Source of the DNA: an uncultured Thermoanaerobaculia bacterium
GTDB lineage: Bacteria; Acidobacteriota; Thermoanaerobaculia; Multivoradales; Multivoraceae
DNA: 49,058 bases
Direction: 5' to 3'
Assembly: GCA_951813015.1 (NCBI GenBank)
Contig: CATOTG010000005.1
Coordinates: 1 to 49,058, forward strand
The notes beneath the pieces were generated by a model. The model did no database searches and had not been told where the DNA came from. It was given only the letters and a program-made list of their open reading frames with translations. Of this stretch, positions 1-9,199 are shown piece by piece. Positions within the stretch are counted from its first letter, which is position 1. Each line of letters opens with the position of its first letter. A program made the position numbers and the translations under genes.

Positions 1-1968
1 CGCCCACGCGGTCTGCGACGCGGTGCTGCGCCCGCGGCCCTTGAAGCTCGGGTCATCGTAGGAGCGAAGCGACTCGCCCCAACCGCCGTCCTCGTTCTGC
101 ACCGCGAGCAGCCAGCGCCGGCCGAGCCGGCACGCCCGCCTCAGACGTTCCCCGGCGCGGTCGTCTGGCCGCGAGCGCCGCGAAGACGCTGTCGAAGGGC
201 CCTCTCGGCCCGCGGTTGCGTGCCGCCGGTCTGGCCCCGGCCGCGAGCGCCGCGAAGACGCGGCCGAAGGGCCCTCTCGGCCCCGCGGTTGCGTGCCGCC
301 GGCCTGGCCCTGGCCGCGAGCGCCGCGAAGACGCGGCCGAAGGGCCTGCCATCGGCCGCATCCGCGCCGCCAACGGCGCCAGCGCGGAAAGGGCGAGCCA
401 GGTGCCGTAAATGCCGTTGGCGCCCCAGCGCCCCGGCCAGCTCCCGTCCTCCTCCTGCTCTCGAAGCAGGAATTCCGTCGCGCGTCGGACCGGTCCATCC
501 TCCAGAGCGTGTCCATGCGCCGACAGCGCGCTGATCACCCGCGACGTGATGTCGGGGGTGCTCGGATCGATCATCGCGTTGTGGTCGGCGAAGGGGATCA
601 GGGTGAGCACCTGCCTGTCGCAGCAGCGGTCGAACGAGGCCCAGCCTCCGTCCGGGTTCTGCAGACCGAGGAGCCAGCGCTGCCCTCGCGCCGCCGCGGC
701 CTGCCTGCGCGCTTCCAGCTCGTCGGTCCGCCCCCGGACCGCGGCCAGCACCAGCAGGACTTCCGCCGTGTCGTCGCAGTCGGGATAGAGATCGTTTCGA
801 TACTCGAAGCACCAGCCTCCCGGGGCGTCCTGGAGACTCTTCTCCCGCCAGTCGCCGACAACCGTGATCTCGCGTTCGAGCAGCCAGGCCAGCGCTTCCT
901 GAATGGGCGGCCGGTTCCCGTCCATGCCCGCCGCGAGCAGGGCGCCCCACCGACAGTGCCGTATCCCACACCGGCGAGAAGCAGGGCTGAAGCCGCAGCT
1001 CCCCGGCCTCTTCGATCTCGAACCGTTCGAGTTCCCCGCAGTTGGCCCTGGACCAGGGGATCGCTCTCTGCGTAGCCCAGGCAGCGGAGCGCGATGACCG
1101 CGTTGACCATCGCCGGGAAGATCGCACCCAGGCCATCAGAGCCTTCCAGGTGGGCAACCAGCCATTCCTCCGCCTTCTCCAGCGCGCGGCGCCGCCACCG
1201 GGGCGCCGGGCCGACGACCTCCACCAGCTTGATCAGGCCGTTGACGCCGACGAACACGGCGGACCAGAACGACTCGTAGAGGGTCGTCCGCCTGCGACCG
1301 GGCCCGGAATCCCCTTCGAGTTCGTCGAGCGTCACATCGAGCCGCACGCTCGGCTTGAGCGCCCAGATCACCGACAGCGGCACCACGATCGTCCGCGTCC
1401 AGGAGGACATCTCGTGGAGGTTGAAGTAGAACCAGCGCGGCAGCAGGATGATCTCCGGGGGCACCGCGGGCGACCGCCGCCAGGTCCACAGACCGAAGAT
1501 CGACAGGTAGAGCTTGGTGTACGAGTTGCACGCGCGCAGTCCGCCGGCCCGCAGGATCGCCCGGCGCGCGCCGGCCATTCGCGGCGACTGCGGATCGTCA
1601 CCGGCGAGTTTCAGGCACAGGTAGGCCTTGACCGAGGCGCTCGGGTCCGTTGGACCGTCCGGATGGATCGCCCAGCCCGCCGTTCTCTTGCTGCTGACTG
1701 CGCAGCCGCTGGCAACACGCCGCGACCCCGCGGGTCGCCGCCACGGCCCAGGAAGTGAAGCAGCAGGACGTACTCCGACTCGAGAATCGTGTCGCCCTCG
1801 AGTTCCGCGCACCAGTGGCCGTCGTCCCCGGCGCTGACCCAGCAGATGGCGTGCGGCCGCATCGATCATCAGGTCGATGAGCTTCGGCGGCGGGGTCAAG
1901 GACGCCTCCGGGCGCCCGTCGTGTCCTCTGGTCAGGCTGGCCATGGCTCCTCTGGTCAGGCTGGCCAT
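1..1968 (-). pseudogene. shc: Squalene-hopene cyclase, frame-broken and cut by the window edge
   Basis: Cyclises squalene to hopene/hopanol at the membrane (hopanoid synthesis). Several frames together give the cyclase from its N-terminal side to near its C-terminus. Seen in order: DGHWCAELEG near 1815, EMSSWTRTIVVPLSVIWA near 1400, QPCFSPVWDTAL near 985, the catalytic-acid motif DCDDTAE near 775, and the QW repeats [22 protein letters not shown] and QNEDGGWGE, then [13 protein letters not shown] at the window edge. The frame changes near 1830, 1735, 1690, 1050 and 940. Each break is cured by deleting one base from a run such as GGGG. A 72-73 bp repeat array at 165-347 lies between the GTW and QNEDGGWGE segments, where family members have about 31-34 residues with no insert. 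The C-terminus lies outside the window and the start codon is uncertain. The identity is firm; whether the gene is dead or mis-sequenced is open. Confidence 0.85.
165..347. repeat. 72-73 bp tandem repeat, about 2.5 copies, inside the cyclase gene
   Basis: The motif GGCCGCGAGCGCCGCGAAG recurs at 167, 239 and 312, so the period is 72 then 73 bp. Copies differ by a few bases and small indels. The unit is extremely GC-rich. Read on the minus strand it gives a repeating [10 protein letters not shown] peptide that has no counterpart in hopene cyclases. Confidence 0.85.
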
Positions 1969-1971
1969 GGC
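1924..1971. repeat. 24-bp perfect tandem duplication
   Basis: The unit TCCTCTGGTCAGGCTGGCCA plus TGGC occurs twice head to tail (1924-1947 and 1948-1971). On the minus strand it encodes MASLTRG-like peptide twice at the poorly defined N-terminus of the cyclase gene. The sequence from here to 2192 contains no other recognisable gene. Confidence 0.9.
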
Positions 1972-2192
1972 ACGGTGCTCGGAAACTGCGTTTCAGGCCG
2001 ACTCACGCGCGTCTCGCAATTCGCTCATCCTTCTCTCCGCACACGGCAGGGAGCTTAGCGCCGGATGCCGGCCAGAAGGCCGGGGCGCCGACAGGCGGGT
2101 CGACAGGACGGGCGTGCTGACAACCGACGGGACCGGCGGATCACCCAAGGAGTCCATTCCTGGCCGGGTGCGCGGCCGGGACGCTCGGTCGG

Positions 2193-4018
2193 TTAGCCGC
2201 CGCTGGCAACCGAGACGACGTCGTCGCGATGGGTCCACCAGCCGGGGCTCGTCCACCAGTCGCTGCCGGGGGGGCGGGGTGGGCTGGAACAGAAAGACGC
2301 CGGAGGGGGCGAACTCGACGCCGCGGAGGCGCTTGCTGAAGGCCCGGATCTCGGTGTAGTTCCACATCATCGTGAACGGCTGGTCCTCGGCGACGACGCG
2401 GGCCAGTTCACGGTAGATCGCGGCACGGGCCTCGGGGTCGAACTCGCGCCGGCCGCGCTCCAGGAGGTCGTCGACCCGGTCACTCTTGTAGCCGACGTAG
2501 TTGCGGGCATTGTCGTAGCTCGTCGAATGCAGGCGGATCGACCACTGGTCCGGGTCGGTCGTCACCTTCGTCGGCGTCGGCGTGGGCCTGGAACTCGTGC
2601 TCCTGCAGGTGCTGCTCGTGGGTCGCGTTCTCGAAGATGCGGAGCGTCAGCTCGACGCCGATGCTGCGCAGGTCCTCGCGGTAGATGTCGGCCATCTTCA
2701 CCGCGTCGGCGAAGGTCTGGGCGAGTTCCAGTTCGAACGAGAACCTGACCTTCTCGCCATCGATCTCCTTGTAGCGCCAGCCGTCGTCGGGATCCGGCAG
2801 CCAGCCGGCCTCGTCCAGCAACTCGCCGGCGCGCACCAGGTCGAACGGGTACTTCGGGACATCGGGGTTGTAGCCCATGTGGTCCTTGTCCCAGAGCTGA
2901 TCCGTCTCCAGGTAGACGCCGTAGGCCACGTCGCGGATCACCCGCTTCTGGTCGTAGGCGTGGGTCATCGCGCGGCGCACGCGGACATCGGTGAAGAAGG
3001 GGTTGCTGCCGTCCTGGTTCCAGCCGATCCGCGAGATCCGGCGCGCCGGCGCCCAGCCCTTGACGCCCAGCCGCTCGAACTCGGCGTCGTTGCTCTGGGT
3101 GGCGAACTGCTGCGGCGTGAACCAGTACTCGTCGAGCTCGCCCTTCTTGAACAGCAGCAAACCCAGGTTGCGGTCGCTCTGGGGCCGGTAGATCACCCGC
3201 TTGAAGGGCGAGATCCGGGCCGCGTCCGGGAAGTCGTCCCAGCGGTCGACGACGATCCGGTCGGTCGGGGTCCAGGACACGAACCTGTAAGGCCCCGAAC
3301 CGATGACTTCCTCCCGCGCGTGGTGGTTGAAGTACTCGCTGCTCCGCATCGTCGGGTCGTTCGCGAGTTCCTCCGGGTTGTCCCAGATGTGGCGCGGTAT
3401 CGGCGGCACCCGCAGCGCGAGCATGTTCGTCACCAGGGCGTCCTTGAAGTGGAACAAGGCGGTCAGGTCGTCGATCACGTCGATGCGCTCGATCTGGTCG
3501 ACGTCGTGCTTGTACATCGCCGCCGGCACGTCGTCGGAAGCGACCGCGTCGTAGGTGAACTTCAGGTCCCGCATCGTCCACGGTTTGCCGTCGTGCCAGG
3601 TCAACCCCGGCCGGATTCGCACCCGGGCGCTCATGAAGTCGTCGGCCATCACGCCTTCCTCGACCATCGTCCGGTTCCACACCGTCGTCATGTTCGCGTT
3701 GCGGGTCGTCAGCGACTGGAACAGGGCGCCCGAGAGGTAGTAGTCCTCCCAGAAGATCGCGAAGATCGGGTTCAGCGTTCGTGGATCGCCGAGCATGTAG
3801 CGCACCAGCGTGTCGTCCCGGGCGACGACCTCCGGCCGGTCGAAGGGATACGGCTCGGTCAGCGTCGGCGGGTTGACCAGGGCGTCCGTTGCCGGGTCGT
3901 AGGCCGGACCAGACGCCCCGGTCGAGCGCTCCGGCAGTGGACCGGTGCAGCCGGCCGCGAGGACCAGCGCCGGAACCACGATCGTCGCGGTGCAACTGCG
4001 GCGGATCGAGATGGACAT
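2193..4018 (-). CDS. ABC transporter substrate-binding lipoprotein (peptide type, SBP_bac_5), two frame breaks
   Basis: Binds oligopeptides or a similar solute outside the inner membrane for an ABC importer. The start at 4018 gives a lipoprotein signal with lipobox LAAGC; in-frame ATGs at 4054 and 4042 are alternatives. The body has typical family segments: GDPRTLNPIF, RIRPGLTWHDGKPWT, GSGPYRFVSW and DVRVRRAMTHAYD. The frame is lost near 2575 (AAGGTG, one G too many) and again near 2265 in a run of seven C. With both cured, the protein continues through TTDPDQWSIRLHSTSYDNAR and ends PGSDWWTSPGWWTHRDD...VASGG at a TAA at 2193-2195. No permease or ATPase genes lie beside it. It is divergent from the 4210 operon, so it may share that control region. 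Family confident, substrate unknown. Confidence 0.8.
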
Positions 4019-4121
4019 CGAGGCCACACTGCAGGCAGGCATCAAGTCAGGCATGGCCGGACTCTAGCCGAGCCGCAAGCCGTCGCCGACGGCAGTTCTC
4101 CGGGGGCGCGGACCTGAAGAC

Positions 4122-4150
4122 TTGACTCACATCTCAGTTCATCGTCTAAT
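4122..4150 (+). promoter_or_regulatory. Sigma-70 type promoter for the 4210-6816 operon
   Basis: A -35 box TTGACT (4122-4127) and a -10 box TCTAAT (4145-4150) are separated by exactly 17 bp. This is a near-consensus housekeeping promoter and predicts a transcript starting near 4157, about 50 bases before the ATG at 4210. Confidence 0.7.
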
Positions 4151-4156
4151 GAACTG
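4135..4156. promoter_or_regulatory. Palindromic operator, probably bound by the TetR protein at 4763
   Basis: Perfect 8-bp inverted arms CAGTTCAT (4135-4142) and ATGAACTG (4149-4156) are separated by 6 bp. The palindrome covers the -10 box of the promoter, so bound repressor would block polymerase. Size and symmetry fit TetR-family operators, and a TetR gene is second in the operon it would control. The assignment to that regulator is inference. Confidence 0.6.
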
Positions 4157-4209
4157 ACCCGAGCCTCAGAGCATTGAGGATCTCGACCCGGAACGGACCG
4201 GGAGCATGG

Positions 4210-4755
4210 ATGCCGACCACCCCCCAACGCGACTCCGCAGCCCGGTCTCCCCACTCCCTCGACCGCAGGCAGCGCGCTCTCCTGGTCCTGCATGGCGTCG
4301 GCCTGGTGATCTCGGCTGCCCTGAGCGGCTGGCTCTACTTCTTTCATCTGCTTGGCTCCATCGAGCTATGGCCCCTGTTCAGCGAAATCCCTGCCGATAT
4401 CCCCGGCGACCGACGAGCCTGGAACATGGCCCACCTCGAGGGCATCACGAACGGCGTCCTGTTGATGGCGGTTGCCGCCTGTGCGCCCTTCCTCCGGCTT
4501 TCCACCCGCACAGCGAAGGTCCTGTGCTGGTCGTGCCCGATCTTCGGCTGGGGCTTCACCCTGCCGGCGATCGCAAACGCCTGGTTCGGGACACGCGGCC
4601 TGGCGATGGGTGGCGGTCCCTTCGGGGGAAGCCTGGCCAATGATCTGATCTTCCTCTCCGGCTGGCCCCCGATGATCGCAGCCCACGTCGCGTTCGTCCT
4701 CCTGGCGATGGGCGCATGGCGCGGCTACCGCGCGCAGACCGCCGCCGCCACGTAG
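4210..4755 (+). CDS. Small four-helix membrane protein resembling styrene-oxide isomerase
   Basis: Predicted 181-residue inner-membrane protein with about four hydrophobic helices (roughly residues 24-48, 76-94, 104-122 and 147-169). The segment RAWNMAHLEGITNGVLLMAV followed by TAKVLCW and RGLAMGGGPFGG resembles the AH-x-G-x-x-NG and RGL-x-x-G pattern I associate with styrene-oxide isomerase (StyC), a membrane enzyme that turns epoxides into aldehydes. The histidine in MAHLEG would be a candidate key residue. ATG 4210 is preferred because GGGAG (4200-4204) precedes it by 5 bases; a TTG at 4174 would add 12 residues. It is followed 7 bases later by tetR and then a flavin oxidoreductase, which fits an oxygenation/epoxide theme. 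Homology is from motif memory only, so the enzyme call is tentative. Confidence 0.5.
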   Translation: MPTTPQRDSAARSPHSLDRRQRALLVLHGVGLVISAALSGWLYFFHLLGSIELWPLFSEIPADIPGDRRAWNMAHLEGITNGVLLMAVAACAPFLRLSTRTAKVLCWSCPIFGWGFTLPAIANAWFGTRGLAMGGGPFGGSLANDLIFLSGWPPMIAAHVAFVLLAMGAWRGYRAQTAAAT

Positions 4756-4762
4756 CGCTCCC

Positions 4763-5428
4763 ATGGCGTATCGCAAGACGGAGTTCGTGGAGCGCAAGCG
4801 GCTCGCCACCAGAGCGCGGATCATCGACGCCGCCACGGAACTGGTCCGGACCGGTGGCTGGAAGGCCTGCCAACTCAAGACCGTCGCGGCGGCCGCCGGC
4901 GTCTCGACGGGATCGGTCTACACCCACTTCGACCGCATCGCGGATCTCTACATCGAGGTCTTTCGCGGCATTGCCGAAGCAGAACTCGAGGTCATGGCAA
5001 AGGTGGCGGACGGACCGGAACCGGCCACGGAGCGGCTTGACGTTGCCGTCGACCGATTCGCGGCCCGCGCGCTGCGAGGTCGCGTGAAGGCGTACGCCGT
5101 GATCGGCGAACCGGTTCCACGCCAGGTCGAGGTGGTCCGGCAGCGCTACCGGCGGCGGTTCGTGACGCTCTTCCAGCAGATCATCGAGGACGGCATGGCA
5201 GAGAAGGCGTTCGATGTACAGGACGCGGCCACCACCGCCGCCTGCACGCTCGGTGCGCTCGCGGAGGCACTGATTCTGCCGCTGGCGCCTGAGGCCGAAG
5301 CCCTGCCGGACCGAGGCAACACGCTGCGGTGGGAAGTCCGGGCTTTCTGTCGTCGCGCCGTCGGGGCCAAGACAACCCATCCCGCCAGGAAACTCCATCT
5401 TTCTGCCACCGCGGAGGAACGCCGATGA
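4763..5428 (+). CDS. TetR/AcrR family transcriptional regulator
   Basis: A 221-residue regulator. The N-terminal helix-turn-helix is seen in TRARIIDAATELV followed by LKTVAAAAGVSTGSVYTHF (about residues 38-57), the classic TetR DNA-binding domain. The rest is a helical ligand-binding domain of normal length without an obvious ligand signature. It sits 7 bases after the isomerase-like gene and its TGA overlaps the ATG of the next gene (ATGA), so the three are co-transcribed. The palindrome at 4135-4156 over the operon promoter is its likely target, giving autoregulation and induction by a substrate of the neighbouring enzymes. Family very secure; ligand unknown. Confidence 0.9.
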   Translation: MAYRKTEFVERKRLATRARIIDAATELVRTGGWKACQLKTVAAAAGVSTGSVYTHFDRIADLYIEVFRGIAEAELEVMAKVADGPEPATERLDVAVDRFAARALRGRVKAYAVIGEPVPRQVEVVRQRYRRRFVTLFQQIIEDGMAEKAFDVQDAATTAACTLGALAEALILPLAPEAEALPDRGNTLRWEVRAFCRRAVGAKTTHPARKLHLSATAEERR

Positions 5429-6816
5429 GCCGGATGCCACTCGAAGTCGACTACCTGGTTGTCGGCGCCGGCGCGATGGGCATGGCATTCACCGACACCA
5501 TCCTTCACGAAAGTGACGCGACGATCGCGCTCGTCGACCGCCTGGACCGTCCCGGCGGCCATTGGAATCACGCTTACCCGTTCGTGCGTCTGCACCAACC
5601 GTCGGCCTACTACGGGGTGAACTCTCGTCCACTCGGCGAGAATCGCCTCGACGCCTCGGGCCGCAACGCGGGCATGATGGAGCTCGCCGGCGCCCACGAG
5701 ATCCTGGCCTACTTCGACACTGTCCTGCGGCGCGACTTTCTCCCCAGCGGGAGAGTCTCCTGGTTCCCGCAGTGCACCTGCCTTTGCGACTCCTCCGTTC
5801 GCTTGACGGCAACTGGCGCAACGCGGCAGGTGAAGGCAGGGAAGGTGGTCGACGCCACCTACATGAAGGTCCAGGTCCCAAGAGTCACGCCGCCCAACTT
5901 CGAAGTGGCCGGGGCAGTGACCTGCGTCCCGCCCAACGGCCTGGCAACCGTGGGGGAGGCGTACCGGGGTTTCGTCGTGGTCGGCGCCGGAAAGACCGGG
6001 ATCGACAGCTGTCTCCACCTGCTCGACCTGGGAGTCGCGCCGGACCGGATCACCTGGATCAAGCCGCGCGAGAGCTGGCTGTTCGACCGGGCGCAGATGC
6101 AGCCGGAGGGCTTCGGCGATCATTCGCTTCTTGACTACATCCTGCTGCAGGCCCAGGAGATCGCTGCGTCCACGTCGCGCGCCGACCTCTTTCGGCGCCT
6201 CGAGACTTGTGGAGCTCTGGTACGCATCGAGCCAGACATCGAGCCGACGATGTTCCGCTGCGCCACCGTGTCCCAAGCCGAACTGGCGGACCTGCGCCGG
6301 ATCAGGAACGTGGTTCGACTTGGCCGGGTGCAACGCCTCGAGACCACGTGCATCACGCTCGACCAGGGCGAGGTGGCTTGCCATGCCGACACCCTCTTCA
6401 TCGACTGCACCGCCGACGGTCTCGAGAAGCGCCCCACGAAGCCGATCTTCCGCGACAAGAGGATCACGCTGCAGACGGTTCGCCCGTGCCAGCAGCTGTT
6501 CGCTGCGGCGATGATCGGTCACGTCGAATGCGCTTATGCCGACGAGGCGCAGAAGAACGCACTCTGCGTTCCGGTACCCCATCCCGACGTCACCGACGAC
6601 TACCTCCACATGATGCGCGACATCATGCGCGCTCAGATGGCCTGGGCAGCCGACCCGGATCTGTTCCAGTGGTTGGTCATGTCGCGACTCGACGGCCTGA
6701 CCACACCCGGCTTCCGCGCGCTGCTCGAGGGCAACGGCCCGGCGCCCGCGGAACAGATCGTGGACACCGCGCAACGGGCGATCGAGAACCTGGGACGCTT
6801 CATCGAGAGCCGCTGA
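5425..6816 (+). CDS. FAD/NAD(P)-dependent oxidoreductase, flavin monooxygenase-like
   Basis: A 463-residue cytoplasmic flavoprotein. It has an N-terminal FAD-binding Rossmann motif (YLVVGAGAMGMAF), then PGGHWNHAYPFVRLHQPSAY, typical of flavin monooxygenase-like proteins, and a second dinucleotide motif VVVGAGKTGIDS near residue 180. An ITWIKPRESWLFDR stretch follows. ATG 5425 overlaps the tetR stop and has GGAGG 7 bases upstream, so translational coupling is likely. Being third in an operon with a styrene-oxide-isomerase-like protein suggests oxidation of an organic substrate, possibly forming the epoxide or oxidising the aldehyde. Hydroxylase, Baeyer-Villiger and simple dehydrogenase activity cannot be told apart here. 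Confidence 0.75.
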   Translation: MSRMPLEVDYLVVGAGAMGMAFTDTILHESDATIALVDRLDRPGGHWNHAYPFVRLHQPSAYYGVNSRPLGENRLDASGRNAGMMELAGAHEILAYFDTVLRRDFLPSGRVSWFPQCTCLCDSSVRLTATGATRQVKAGKVVDATYMKVQVPRVTPPNFEVAGAVTCVPPNGLATVGEAYRGFVVVGAGKTGIDSCLHLLDLGVAPDRITWIKPRESWLFDRAQMQPEGFGDHSLLDYILLQAQEIAASTSRADLFRRLETCGALVRIEPDIEPTMFRCATVSQAELADLRRIRNVVRLGRVQRLETTCITLDQGEVACHADTLFIDCTADGLEKRPTKPIFRDKRITLQTVRPCQQLFAAAMIGHVECAYADEAQKNALCVPVPHPDVTDDYLHMMRDIMRAQMAWAADPDLFQWLVMSRLDGLTTPGFRALLEGNGPAPAEQIVDTAQRAIENLGRFIESR

Positions 6817-6839
6817 ACTCTGCATCCGCTCCGCCGGCG

Positions 6840-6917
6840 CCGGGACTGCACCACATGGTGTTTGAGCTCGTCGACAACGCGGTCGACGAGGCGCAGGCGG
6901 GTTTCTGCGACCAGGTA
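6840..6917 (+). pseudogene. gyrB: Orphan fragment of gyrB (ATPase domain)
   Basis: The bases between the oxidoreductase and the S4 gene encode, in one frame, [20 protein letters not shown] followed by GFCDQV. This matches the highly conserved N-terminal ATP-binding segment of DNA gyrase subunit B ([20 protein letters not shown] in Escherichia coli). The asparagine and acidic residues that bind Mg-ATP are kept. There is no start, and the similarity stops at both ends after about 26 codons. It is therefore a scar of duplication or rearrangement, not a working gene. Confidence 0.8.
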
Positions 6918-6948
6918 GCGGGAGGAGGGCCTGCTCTGGCAGACGCTG

Positions 6949-7314
6949 TCAGCGCAGGCGGTCGATCTGCCGACGGTCGCGCTTGGTCGGCCGACCGGCG
7001 CCGCGACGCCGATGGGCGGGTACCACAACGGCCTGAGCGTCGCGACGCGGCGGTTCGGGCTTCGGCGGGCTCAGATCCTCGTAGAGCCGCGGCGCCTCGG
7101 CCTTCGGCAACGACCGCTCGCGCAGTTCGCGAACGATGAGGATCCGCTGCCAGTCGCGGATTCGAAACTCGATCCGATCGCCGACCCGGACCTGGCGCTG
7201 CGCCTTCGCCTGCTGGCCGTTGACCGTGACCCGGCCGGCGGCGCAGGCCGCCGACGCCTTGGAACGCGCCCGGAACATCCGCGACACCTGCAACCACTTG
7301 TCGAGGCGGTTCAA
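6949..7314 (-). CDS. S4-domain RNA-binding protein (Hsp15-like)
   Basis: A 121-residue basic protein. Residues 1-65 form an S4 RNA-binding fold: MNRLDKWLQVSRMFRARSKA, then GRVTVNGQQAKAQRQVRVGD. The tail is long, basic and proline-rich and ends RGAGRPTKRDRRQIDRLR, a form I recognise from S4 proteins related to the heat-shock protein Hsp15, which binds free 50S subunits carrying nascent chains. It lies 13 bases downstream of lpdA and is probably carried on the pyruvate dehydrogenase transcript, although the functions are unrelated. Family confident; exact RNA target unknown. Confidence 0.85.
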   Translation of the reverse strand: MNRLDKWLQVSRMFRARSKASAACAAGRVTVNGQQAKAQRQVRVGDRIEFRIRDWQRILIVRELRERSLPKAEAPRLYEDLSPPKPEPPRRDAQAVVVPAHRRRGAGRPTKRDRRQIDRLR

Positions 7315-7327
7315 CCGAAGCCCCGTC

Positions 7328-9189
7328 TCATCGCTTGCCGCGACGCGGCAGGTAAAGGTCGGTGATCGTCCCCTCGCAGACCTCGGCGGCGAAGGCGACC
7401 GTCTCGGACAGGGTCGGATGGGGATGGACCGTGAGCGCCAGATCGGCGGCGTCCGCGTTCATCTCGATCGCCAGGGCCGCTTCGGCGATCAGGTCGCCGG
7501 CGTTCGTGCCGACGATGCCGGCGCCGACGACCCGCCCGGTCGAGGGGTCGAACAGCAGCTTGGTCAGGCCTTCGGACCGGCCTAGCGTCAACGCGCGGCC
7601 GGACGCGCCCCAGGGGAAGACGCCCTTATCGTACGCCGTGCCGTTGTGCTTCGCTGCGGTCTCCGTGAGGCCCACCCAGGCGACTTCCGGGTCGGTGTAG
7701 GCCCACCGACGGGATGACCCGCGCTTCGAAGCCGCTCTTTAGCCCCGCCGCCGCCTCGGCCGCGACCTTGCCCTCGTGGGTCGCCTTGTGGGCCAGCATC
7801 GGGCCGGGAACCAGGTCGCCGATCGCGAAGACATGCGGCACGTTTGTCCGCTGCTGGTCGTCGACCGGCACGAAGCCTTGCTCGTCGACCCGAACGCCCG
7901 CGGCCTCGGCGCCGAAACGATCGCTGTTGGGCCGGCGGCCGACCGCGACGAGGACGCGCGCGAAGAGGCTCGAACGGGCGTCGCCATCGTCATCCTCCAT
8001 CGACACGACAAGACCGTTCTCCTGTGCCTTGACGCCGGTCACCCTGGTCGAAGTGCGAATGCCCTCCAGGCGGCCCGCCAGGCGACGCTGGAGCGGACGG
8101 ACCAGATCGCGGTCGACGCCGGTCAGAAGCTGCGGCAACAGCTCGACCACCGTCACGCGGTAGCCGAGCGCGGCGTAGACCGTCGCCATCTCCAGCCCGA
8201 TGATGCCGCCGCCGATCACCAGCAGCCGGCCGTCGGGCTCGAAGTCGGGATCGAGCTCCAACGCGTCGGTCGAGTCCCACACGCGCCGGTCGCCCTCCGG
8301 CAGGCCCGGGATCATCGCCGGACGCGAGCCGACGGCAACGATCGCCTGGCCGAAGGTCAGCGTGAGGCGGTTGCCGTCCGCGTCGACGATCTCGACCTCG
8401 TGGGGACCGACGAATCGGCCGCGGCCGCGCACGACGTCGACCTTGCGCCGCTCGGCGAGCTGCGCGAGGCCTGCCGTCAGCCGCCCGACGACTTCCTCCT
8501 TCCAACCCGCCAGGCGTGCCCGGTCGATGTCGGGGGGACCCGAAGTCGATGCCGGTGGGCGGCGAACTCCGCCGCCTCCTCGATCACCCGACCGGCGTGC
8601 AGCAAGCGCCTTGGACGGAATGCAGCCGACGTTCAGGCACACGCCGCCGAGGTTCGCGTGCGGCTCGACCAGCACGACCTGCCGGCCAAGGTCGGCGGCG
8701 CGGAAGGCCGCGGTGTAACCCCCAGGGCCGGCGCCGAGTACCAGAACTTCCGCGTCGACGTCCCGCGGCGCGGCGACTGCAGGCGCAGCCGGCGCCATGG
8801 CCGCCCGGAAGTCCCCCGGCGCCTGCGTCGCGCCCTCTGCGGCAGGCGCCGTCGCGGCCTTCCCTGAGCCACCCCCGCCCCCGAACACAGCAGGCGGCGC
8901 ATGCGGATGCCGCGGGCGCTCGGCCCGATGGTCCGGGTGCGACTCGTGCTCGGCGTCGAGCACGACGATCAGGTCCCCTTCCCCCCACCTTGTCGCCAAG
9001 CGACACGGCGACCTCCAGGACGATGCCGCCATGGGTCGACGGCACCTCCATCGACGCCTTGTCGCTCTCGAGCGTGATCAGCCCGGCATCGACGTCGACA
9101 TGCTCGCCTGGCGAGACGAGGACCTCGACCACATCGACGACATCGAAGTCGCCGATGTCCGGTACGACGATCTGGATCGGTTCGGCCAT
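7328..9189 (-). CDS. lpdA: Dihydrolipoyl dehydrogenase (E3) with N-terminal lipoyl domain, frame-broken
   Basis: Re-oxidises dihydrolipoyl groups of the pyruvate dehydrogenase complex with NAD+. Residues 1-80 are a lipoyl domain (DIGDFDVVDVVEVLV, lipoyl-lysine motif ESDKASME). After a Pro/Ala linker come the FAD motif VLGAGPGGYTAAFRAADLG, the redox-active disulfide in GGVCLNVGCIPSKAL, the NAD motif VIGGGIIGLEMATVYAALG, and a C-terminal dimerisation domain ending with VHPHPTLSETV. The frame breaks near 8980, 8605, 8550, 8530 and 7705. Each is one extra base next to an identical base, and removing all five restores about 618 residues, normal for lipoyl-bearing E3 proteins. The gene follows aceF by 10 bases. 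Because E3 is normally essential I read the breaks as sequence errors; real decay cannot be excluded. Confidence 0.85.
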
Positions 9190-9199
9190 CTCGCCAGCG

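Noticed and set aside
165..347. CRISPR or IS-end interpretation of the 72-bp repeats
   Set aside because: Units are contiguous without spacers, and there is no transposase or inverted ends.
2582..4117. A 511-codon plus-strand open frame opposite the substrate-binding gene
   Set aside because: Low-complexity Val/Leu/Arg/Gly translation typical of antisense frames; the minus strand carries clear SBP motifs.
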